Of a stretch of DNA of 40,302 nt, positions 34,787 through 40,302 are shown one piece after another. The notes beneath the pieces were generated by a model. The model did no database searches. It saw nothing but the letters and a program-made list of their open reading frames with translations, and had not been told where the DNA came from. The position numbers and the translations under genes were made by a program. The stretch's first letter is position 1. Every line of letters begins with the position of its first letter. This stretch comes from an uncultured Verrucomicrobiota bacterium (GTDB lineage Bacteria; Verrucomicrobiota; Kiritimatiellia; RFP12; UBA1067): contig CAMZEN010000023.1 of the NCBI GenBank assembly GCA_947305775.1, forward strand, positions 1 to 40,302, read 5' to 3'.

Positions 34787-35771
34787 GCAAACCACCAAAG
34801 AAGTCTCTGGCTTTCAATGCAAGCCCAAACAATGAACAATCGCGAATGGTTTGATCCACACCTAATACCATCTTCATATGCTCTGCCATCATTGCTTGAC
34901 ATCCATATCTATTGCGCCTTCTTGCATTTCTTATTGGCTGCTCGAATATGCGCAAAAGGAAATCTTCCAATTGTTGTTCGTACAAGTTAGGATCGTCAAC
35001 AGCAAAACATGGCTCCGTAACCTTCTTTAAGTAAGCATCGTCATCATTGTCAAGTTTTATGACCTCCTCAATTGCACGTTCAACATCATCATCTCCAGTA
35101 ACCCGAATCATGCTTTCTGGTCTAAAATCTGTTTCCACTGTCGGGTTGCCATAGTAAATCGGCACCGATTGCGCCACATATGCATCCATGATCTTTTCGG
35201 TTGTATACCCTAGAGACGAACTATTCTCAAAAGCTATATTAAACTTGTAACCCCTGCAAAATTCTATCTTGTCCTTAACTGGTCCACCAATATTATTTAA
35301 AACCTTCCCTCCAGAATCAACATGCTTGTATTTCGACAGTTGCTCGAAAAAACTACGGCGAATAGGATTGGCATATTGCACATTTGAAACAACAAAGCTG
35401 CAAAACTTGCGGTTGAGCAACTGCTCAATGTTTTCAACTTTTCGATTCTTTAGCAACTCAAACTCTGACCGCCTAGCGAACAATGGATTCCTCAAATATC
35501 TGTCGCCAAAGACCATATAGTCAAAACCTACTGCATAATCATAGGCATTGAAATCACAGACGCGATTTTCGCCCTGAATCAATATCTTTATGCAGTCATT
35601 GTATTGGAATTCATATTGCTCGTCATTGCAGAAAATCACATAATCAGGTTTTCTGTTTAAGCATACATCATACTTTTGCGATATTAATCTATATACAGGC
35701 CAATTATTGGGATTGGCTAGCTTATCAAGCCCAATAAATTTGAGCCTTAAAGTTTTTTTATGATAATTCAT
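34767..35771 (-). CDS. Glycosyltransferase family 10 (alpha-1,3-fucosyltransferase-like)
   Basis: 334 aa. The GT10 signature lies in the C-terminal half: FNIAFENSSSLGYTTEKI, then DAYVAQSVPIYYGNP, including the GDP-fucose binding residues typical of bacterial FucT. It likely adds fucose, or another GDP-deoxysugar, to a glycan and so may create host-like antigens. The ATG at 35771 is used; it lies 4 bp after the previous stop. A GTG at 35807 would extend it by 12 residues. No genes for GDP-fucose synthesis are in the window. Confidence 0.88.
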   Translation of the reverse strand: MNYHKKTLRLKFIGLDKLANPNNWPVYRLISQKYDVCLNRKPDYVIFCNDEQYEFQYNDCIKILIQGENRVCDFNAYDYAVGFDYMVFGDRYLRNPLFARRSEFELLKNRKVENIEQLLNRKFCSFVVSNVQYANPIRRSFFEQLSKYKHVDSGGKVLNNIGGPVKDKIEFCRGYKFNIAFENSSSLGYTTEKIMDAYVAQSVPIYYGNPTVETDFRPESMIRVTGDDDVERAIEEVIKLDNDDDAYLKKVTEPCFAVDDPNLYEQQLEDFLLRIFEQPIRNARRRNRYGCQAMMAEHMKMVLGVDQTIRDCSLFGLALKARDFFGGLHGKRKT

Positions 35772-35775
35772 GTAG

Positions 35776-36774
35776 TCATGTTTTAATGGGGTTCTTAGAC
35801 AACACACAGTACATGCGAAACAAGAATGGTTTCAAATATCGCGGTATAAGCTTTGCGCCAATTCTCCTTACCCAACCAATAGTCCAGTACTTTACACGAG
35901 CCAAACGTGTCCTTTTGTAATACCCATTGTATGGGATCAAAACAAAGTCCGAATATTTTTCACGATTGTCCAACAAGTACGCTGGGAATCGCGTATCCAA
36001 AGGTATTGCAAAAAACTTATGCCCACATTCAGTAATATCGTCACCTCTTAGAATATGTTCCTTAATCCACGCCGGTGAAGATGTGTGCTCATTTGCATAC
36101 TCAATCGCAATAGAATTAATCTTATTCACAATACGCGTTTCATCGCCCAAGTACGAAAAATGCCATCCTCCATTTTTAAGCGAAATTGTAGGATGCAAAC
36201 GACGAAGTTTTGATGCCGTAGGCCCTTTATTCACGAACGGATCGACATACTCACACTGTTCAAGCGTTGCATATGTGTCTTCTCGACAAAACACATCATA
36301 CCGTACTGCCTTTGCTATATTCAGATATGGAATCGTATAACTCCAGAAATTAAGGTAAAAGTTAAAGAACATTTGGATAAAACCAACAACATCAACTCCA
36401 CTTGGAATACGTTTCACCGCATCTGGCGAAGGGATCTCATCCAAATCGGAAATCAATATAATGTCATCTGCTTTAGCATTAACAAGCCCCCTAGCTATTG
36501 CATTTCGTTGCCAATTCTCACGCATCCAGCTGGCCTGCTTTAATGTATACCCTTCAGGGGGCGTTGGGAAATCATCAACTACAATATGGACTATCTTGTC
36601 CTCAAACTTAGCAAAGCGAGCCTTGTTCTCTAAAAAATATAACGGCTTTTGGATGCCAGTGTGCGTCAGAGTCGCCTCAGCAAGGACAAACTTGTCCACA
36701 ACATCTTTTAATACATTCAACCTAATCTCTAAAAGATCAAGTTCGTTATAAAAACTAAAACAGTCGTAGATCAT
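35776..36774 (-). CDS. Glycosyltransferase family 17 (proximal copy)
   Basis: 332 aa. Same family and same N-terminal block as the gene at 32805-33791 (MIYDCFSFYNELDLLEIRL), with ILISDLDEIPSPD as the acidic motif and NGGWHFSYLGDETRI downstream. The middle (residues 130-190) differs clearly from its paralogue, consistent with different acceptor sugars. The C-terminus is basic and hydrophobic. It sits 4 bp after the pyruvyltransferase-like gene. Confidence 0.85.
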   Translation of the reverse strand: MIYDCFSFYNELDLLEIRLNVLKDVVDKFVLAEATLTHTGIQKPLYFLENKARFAKFEDKIVHIVVDDFPTPPEGYTLKQASWMRENWQRNAIARGLVNAKADDIILISDLDEIPSPDAVKRIPSGVDVVGFIQMFFNFYLNFWSYTIPYLNIAKAVRYDVFCREDTYATLEQCEYVDPFVNKGPTASKLRRLHPTISLKNGGWHFSYLGDETRIVNKINSIAIEYANEHTSSPAWIKEHILRGDDITECGHKFFAIPLDTRFPAYLLDNREKYSDFVLIPYNGYYKRTRLARVKYWTIGWVRRIGAKLIPRYLKPFLFRMYCVLSKNPIKT

Positions 36775-36778
36775 AAGA

Positions 36779-37894
36779 TTAGATAAAACAAGACTGCAAC
36801 CAGTTTATTGATTCTATTCGGGCCTTATTAACATTCTCTAAACTGCCCAACGGTCTTCGAATTAAATCAATAATATCGTCTATTGAACTAGAATTCTGAA
36901 TCGATCTATCACCACTCTCCACCAACCTAAGAAGCGAACCTATACGCGACATAGGATCAATCCTCCCACCATTCTCATTCCATGTAACAAATGGTTTTTT
37001 GAAAATCAACGATAAAGCTGTCCCATGAAAAGAAGATGTCATTATATATTTCGCATTAGCGATATAACCAACGAACATTTCTGGCGACACACTATAAGAC
37101 AATCCAGTTGGGGCGCATAATAAAGAATTCTGATACATTGAAAAAATAATCGCTTTTAGCCCTAGTCGTCGCGCAACATCCTTTATCATTTTGATTTGAT
37201 CAGCATATGAGTTCAATACATATGCAAAAAGGTACGGTTGTGGCGGCACTTTAAAGCCTTTCATCAATTCACAATAATCGGTTGCACATAATAATAATGT
37301 TGGATCCAACACTATAGGAATATCCTTATTCGTTTTCCCATTTAATTGCCTAAATATCACCATTTCACGAACAGAAACATTATCAAATTGATTTACTACT
37401 TTTACAATTCTATTAACCGAATCATCATCTAGCATTGTGTCACCATAACTAGCCGCATATGCAATTTTCTGAATCCCCGCAGGAATATTATCAGCAAAAA
37501 ATAAAGCTGCATTTTCTTTGGTAAGTTTCTTTTGCCATACTTGATCGCTACCGACAATGACTTTGTCATAAAAATTTATAAAGTCTTTAGCCTCGCACTT
37601 ACGTTCAGGTATAAATCTGCGCCTAAACCTAGCGAACCTACGTATTTTCAATCTATAATGTGGGATAGAAAGCAGATTATAGGCAATCCTTGCAAATATT
37701 GAAACAAAATACGGTAATCCATTCGTGGGAGGGCCCCACCAATCCAATGGCCAACGGCTAAGTTCTCCAACATTATTGCATTCGGGGAACTCAGCAACAT
37801 TTCCCATCCTCTCAACTACTTTTTTAAGCGCCCATGCCTGAAGCGCCGCACCGCAATTAACAGCACGATGAAAGGTTAATATCGCAATTTTCAT
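36779..37894 (-). CDS. Polysaccharide pyruvyl transferase family protein
   Basis: 371 aa. N-terminal ILTFHRAVNCGAALQAWAL is the typical start of the CsaB/WcaK-like family. Further blocks are DKVIVGSDQVWQ, AYAASYGD, VSVREMVIF, VLDPTLLL and MTSSFHGTALSLIFKKPFV. Members transfer pyruvate as a ketal onto sugars or act as related GT-B transferases. ATG at 37894; a GTG at 37900 would overlap the upstream stop. The gene directly follows the FrhB-like gene, a pairing often seen in polysaccharide loci. Confidence 0.85.
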   Translation of the reverse strand: MKIAILTFHRAVNCGAALQAWALKKVVERMGNVAEFPECNNVGELSRWPLDWWGPPTNGLPYFVSIFARIAYNLLSIPHYRLKIRRFARFRRRFIPERKCEAKDFINFYDKVIVGSDQVWQKKLTKENAALFFADNIPAGIQKIAYAASYGDTMLDDDSVNRIVKVVNQFDNVSVREMVIFRQLNGKTNKDIPIVLDPTLLLCATDYCELMKGFKVPPQPYLFAYVLNSYADQIKMIKDVARRLGLKAIIFSMYQNSLLCAPTGLSYSVSPEMFVGYIANAKYIMTSSFHGTALSLIFKKPFVTWNENGGRIDPMSRIGSLLRLVESGDRSIQNSSSIDDIIDLIRRPLGSLENVNKARIESINWLQSCFI

Positions 37895-37896
37895 AA

Positions 37897-39072
37897 TCAC
37901 TTAATCACTGAAAATATATACCGCTTGATGCATTTTAAAATTTTAAACCACCATGGAGGATCTAATAAGGTTTCGACAATCTCATCAAAATTACATTCTC
38001 TAATCTGATCAAAAAAATCATTCCTTTTGCGATTGATTCTAAAGTCATAATAAACTGACTTATTACGCCTCATCACTTGCTTTATTGTTGATTGTCTCAC
38101 TTCAACAAACCTGGCATTCTGCAAAAATACATTATTCCCCTTTTCTGTACTGCAAATAACCGCAGAAACACCATTATTATCGTTCATATCAGGATATATG
38201 CGTTCTATACCCCAAAAATCACCAATAGTAATATCACATCCACTCTTGAAGCTACGAAATGAGCACTTATGACATGTTTTCCGATTTAATAACTCTGCCC
38301 CAAAGGCATGTATATAAGTACCCGACGCCGAATCAATCAAATATGCTTTGCCACTAGGGTTAACAAATTCCAAAGACAAAGCGAAGCTTCTCCAGTCGCA
38401 ATTGCGCCTAGAGAAAGTTCGCGAAATTTTTGCGTGTTCTTTGTTCTCTTGGCAAGAAAGATACTTCTGCCATGCCAAAGGCGATGGAACAGCATGACAT
38501 ATTACATCCACTAAGAGTAGATTATCATACTCCTTGCCTAAAAATCTTCTCAGCCCTGCTACCTGGCACGGGCACCCGGAAAACAAAACACTCATTCCGT
38601 TTTCAAGGTCTTCTCTGACGCTTATATATGTTTCTCCTATCTCCGATTGCACATATTTTGATCCACGCAACTCATCTAGTCCCGCCTCATCAGTAACTCG
38701 CTTGTGTACAACCTTATGCGTTGGCGGCTCAAAAGCCGCGCCGTAGACCGCACCTCCCTTGTCTAAAACTTGACGCGCCAAGAGCGAAAACACTCCGCCA
38801 GATGAACTTATTCTACGAAGATTATCATCCTTTGCCTTTGCCGCATAAACGGCCAAAGGCGTTCGTGGCAAACCTTGATTAAGAACAGGGCAGACATTCT
38901 CGCATTTACCGCAGTTTATACACGCCTTATGATTGACAGTCGGTTGCAAAAAGCCTTCCGCATCTGGGCACATAGTAATTGCATTCTTCGGACAAATGGC
39001 ATAACAAGCGGCACAACCACAACACCGATCAGATGGCGGCAAGTTTGGCACAATGGCATTTTTCTCTCTCAT
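37897..39072 (-). CDS. FrhB-like iron-sulfur flavoprotein of a polysaccharide locus
   Basis: 391 aa. Two ferredoxin-type [4Fe-4S] motifs: Cys17/20/23/27 and Cys51/54/57/61. They are followed by an F420 hydrogenase/dehydrogenase beta-subunit-like domain (RISSSGGVFSLLARQ, LRGSKYVQSEIG, LFSGCPCQVAGLRRFLG, ICHAVPSP, CHKCSFRSFKSGCDITIGDFWG). Proteins with this layout accompany pyruvyl-transferase-family genes in capsule and exopolysaccharide clusters, where they probably reduce a sugar intermediate. The start overlaps the upstream stub stop (ATGA). Confidence 0.85.
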   Translation of the reverse strand: MREKNAIVPNLPPSDRCCGCAACYAICPKNAITMCPDAEGFLQPTVNHKACINCGKCENVCPVLNQGLPRTPLAVYAAKAKDDNLRRISSSGGVFSLLARQVLDKGGAVYGAAFEPPTHKVVHKRVTDEAGLDELRGSKYVQSEIGETYISVREDLENGMSVLFSGCPCQVAGLRRFLGKEYDNLLLVDVICHAVPSPLAWQKYLSCQENKEHAKISRTFSRRNCDWRSFALSLEFVNPSGKAYLIDSASGTYIHAFGAELLNRKTCHKCSFRSFKSGCDITIGDFWGIERIYPDMNDNNGVSAVICSTEKGNNVFLQNARFVEVRQSTIKQVMRRNKSVYYDFRINRKRNDFFDQIRECNFDEIVETLLDPPWWFKILKCIKRYIFSVIK

Positions 39073-39242
39073 GGCCTCTTGACACCCTTGCAGGACTGGT
39101 TAGAATCTGTTGTCACATGGTACTTCAGGACCATACTTGAATTCTGCCGCAACGTACAAGCAAAAAGCGAGTCTGGAACACCAACAAAGAAGTCGACGCC
39201 AGCCGACTTCAGGCTTTCGACAAATTTCTCAACAGAAACCAT
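39069..39242 (-). pseudogene. N-terminal stub of a phosphonopyruvate decarboxylase-like gene
   Basis: 57 codons. Residues 6-24, FVESLKSAGVDFFVGVPDS, match the opening of phosphonopyruvate/sulfopyruvate decarboxylases (ThDP enzymes of about 380 aa), which usually read 'F...L...GVDFF.GVPDSLL'. After about residue 30 the similarity ends, and the ORF closes in a TGA overlapping the FrhB-like start as ATGA. It has its own -35/-10, with the ATG 8 nt past the -10. Either it is a deletion scar whose promoter and start now drive the glycan operon, or a short leader ORF kept for coupling. Phosphonate genes are frequent in such loci. Confidence 0.6.
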
Positions 39243-39250
39243 TTGCCAAT

Positions 39251-39280
39251 ATTATACTATTTTCTGCCGCGGTTGCGCAA
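39251..39280 (-). promoter_or_regulatory. -35/-10 promoter of the A+T-rich glycan operon (copy 1)
   Basis: Minus-strand TTGCGC (39280-39275), 18-bp spacer, TATAAT (39256-39251). Almost the same 30 bp occurs at 39865-39894. The -35 lies in the palindrome TTGCGCAA. Confidence 0.65.
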
Positions 39281-39413
39281 GACGACTTGTTGAGTCTGCC
39301 AACATTTACTGGTCAACTTTCGTGGCTCACGCATCGCGTAGAGGGAAAATGCAGACAACCCTCATGAAAGATGCAGTCAGGCTCGGTAGACTGTCCTAAG
39401 CGGTATGGCTTTT

Positions 39414-39517
39414 TGTCCGCTATGGTAGGAATTATGAGCCGGTAACGTATGGGTTATAGTCCGGTAGCGTATGGGTTATGAGCCGCTAGTGTATGGGTTA
39501 TAGTCCGGTATCGCTGC
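39414..39517. repeat. Array of 22-bp direct repeats
   Basis: Contiguous 22-bp units at 39414 (degenerate), 39436, 39458 and 39480, plus a partial at 39502. Most end in GTATGGGTTAT. Units alternate between starts GAGCCG and AGTCCG, so there is also a 44-bp higher period. Twenty-two bp is about two helical turns, placing each site on the same DNA face. The array lies between the HTH gene and the glycan operon promoter. The interval 39281-39536 shows no gene. Confidence 0.85.
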
Positions 39518-39536
39518 AATTGTTTTACAGCACGGA

Positions 39537-39812
39537 TTATTTGATTCGATAGTATACGTCACTCATCATAGCCGTAGGGGTCTTTTTGACGCACACCAGC
39601 TCCAGTGCTCCGTCATCACGCAACATTTTAACAACGCGCTTAATGGATGAACGGCTGACATTAAGCAGGCGAGCTATCTTCGAGAGTTGTGGACTGACAA
39701 GTCTTGTTGAAGGATCCATTCTAGACTCTAGATCCTTCAGCACCAGTTCGCCTGCATTTGGCGGCAATTTAGGCGGTCTACCGTTCGGCCGTCCTGTAGG
39801 TTTGTATGGCAT
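39537..39812 (-). CDS. Small winged-helix/HTH DNA-binding protein
   Basis: 91 aa. The N-terminus has an AT-hook-like stretch (GRPNGRPPK, residues 7-15). A helix-turn-helix follows in LSKIARLLNVSRSSIKRVVKML, then a short wing (DDGALELVCV). AAGGAG lies 7 nt before the ATG at 39812. Too short for an effector domain; likely a local regulator. Its promoter (39865-39894) is nearly identical to that of the glycan operon, and the 22-bp array lies just past its 3' end, so these are candidate targets. The specific family is not recognised. Confidence 0.7.
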   Translation of the reverse strand: MPYKPTGRPNGRPPKLPPNAGELVLKDLESRMDPSTRLVSPQLSKIARLLNVSRSSIKRVVKMLRDDGALELVCVKKTPTAMMSDVYYRIK

Positions 39813-39816
39813 TGCA

Positions 39817-39855
39817 TTACTCCTTTGGCATTAGTTTCTGCTTCATCATCTTCAT
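39817..39855 (-). CDS. Possible 12-codon leader ORF of the HTH gene
   Basis: ATG at 39855, 9 nt past the -10 hexamer, reading MKMMKQKLMPKE and ending in TAA 4 nt before the HTH start. Its last codons contain the AAGGAG ribosome site of the HTH gene, so translation could affect initiation there. The short length means chance is quite possible. Confidence 0.3.
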   Translation of the reverse strand: MKMMKQKLMPKE

Positions 39856-39864
39856 TCAGAACGC

Positions 39865-39894
39865 ATTATACTATTTTCTGCCTCAATTGCGCAA
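39865..39894 (-). promoter_or_regulatory. -35/-10 promoter of the HTH gene (copy 2)
   Basis: Minus-strand TTGCGC (39894-39889), 18-bp spacer, TATAAT (39870-39865). It differs from the copy at 39251-39280 by only four bases in the spacer. Confidence 0.65.
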
Positions 39895-39909
39895 GGGAGC
39901 ACAAAAGTT

Positions 39910-39918
39910 TGGTATACT
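39910..39918 (+). promoter_or_regulatory. Extended -10 promoter, leaderless, of the GT2 gene
   Basis: TGGTATACT, then 7 nt to the ATG at 39926. The palindrome TTGCGCAA at 39887-39894 lies 18 bp upstream of this box and also forms the -35 of the divergent HTH promoter. Confidence 0.7.
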
Positions 39919-39925
39919 ATCGGCA

Positions 39926-40285
39926 ATGGAAAACACGCCTGAAGTTTCGGTCATCATCCCTACATACAATCGCGCGAAGATGGTTTGCGACTGCGTGGCT
40001 AGTGTGCTTGCGCAGAAAGGGATATCACTTGAAGTCATTGTCGTCGATGACTGCTCACCAGACGACACTGGCAAGCTTGTCAAAGAGCGGTTTAGCTACG
40101 ATGAGCGGGTATTGTATGTCAAGAACAACAAGAACTCTTTCCAAGCCGTATCACGAAATAATGGCGCAAAGCTTGCAAGGGGCAATTACCTCTTATTCCT
40201 AGACGACGACAACCTTCTCAAGCCAAATGCCATCCATGAGATATTGGAAACTGGGTGGCTGATTGACGGGCCTTGCAGATTGTGA
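39926..40285 (+). pseudogene. Truncated family 2 glycosyltransferase
   Basis: 119 aa. It opens with a canonical GT2 fold: VSVIIPTYNRAKMVCDCVAS, IVVDDCSPDDT (Asp41-Asp42), NNGAKLARGNYLLFLDDDN (the DxD motif at 93-95). Family members continue for another 100-200 residues with the acceptor-binding part, but the frame stops at 40285. The two other frames also close within about 30 bp, so a single frameshift does not explain it. A deletion, or a fusion to unrelated sequence near residue 108, is likely. The start is set by the promoter 7 nt upstream rather than by the longer open frame from 39806. Confidence 0.7.
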
Positions 40286-40302
40286 TACCATTTCAGGCAT
40301 GA

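Noticed and set aside
34767..35807. GTG start at 35807 for the GT10 gene
   Set aside because: It would overlap the previous gene by 32 bp and adds residues not typical of the family; the ATG at 35771, 4 bp after the previous stop, fits operon spacing better.
39414..39517. CRISPR array
   Set aside because: The 22-bp units are contiguous with no spacers, and no cas genes are present.

Overview
The window looks like chromosomal DNA of an uncultured bacterium, most plausibly from the PVC superphylum (Kiritimatiellota, Lentisphaerota or Verrucomicrobiota). This is an inference from three things: the gene order ddl-ftsQ-ftsA-ftsZ with a very divergent FtsZ, a G+C-rich coding backbone, and many palindromic repeats with a REP-associated transposase. 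No rRNA or other definitive taxonomic marker is present.

Layout. (1) 1-8100 is accessory DNA. It holds two copies of a long composite repeat (1-394 and 6900-8029), two small phage- or plasmid-like genes with a coupled 21-codon ORF, REP-like palindromes and short tandem repeats, a restriction-modification cassette (chimeric methyltransferase, endonuclease-like protein, RadC/JAB protein), and an MTA/SAH-deaminase-type amidohydrolase. (2) 8118-10727 is a small operon of a PQ-loop membrane protein, a phosphofructokinase and a uridine-kinase-like protein. (3) 10736-12136 is a beta-CASP RNA nuclease, divergent from the division operon ddl-ftsQ-ftsA-ftsZ-mutL (12204-18032), whose genes mostly overlap. 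(4) 18049-28621 on the minus strand runs iron alcohol dehydrogenase, tricorn-like S41 protease, folD, rluD-type pseudouridine synthase, trmB, prepilin peptidase and polA, with tight spacing or overlaps. Next to it are a DjlA-like co-chaperone and tRNA-Arg(CCU). (5) 29638-40285 is a surface-polysaccharide region: a flippase, a glycosyltransferase-like gene and a REP-associated transposase fused to a DprA/SLOG-like domain (+ strand). These face an A+T-rich minus-strand cluster of five glycosyl- or pyruvyl-transferase genes and an FrhB-like iron-sulfur protein, led by a stub of a phosphonopyruvate-decarboxylase-like gene. An HTH gene, a 22-bp repeat array and a truncated GT2 gene close the window.

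Two themes stand out. First, an extended -10 box (TGnTATAAT-like) without an evident -35 recurs upstream of most transcription units. In six units (five of them with the TGn extension) the ATG lies only 6-8 nt after the -10 hexamer, which predicts leaderless mRNAs. Second, several proteins depart from their family in catalytic positions or architecture: FtsZ has a changed T7 loop, MutL has a degenerate endonuclease motif, the methyltransferase gene shows an internal composition break, and the transposase carries a SLOG-like tail.

All functions come from motif recognition by eye; no database search was run.
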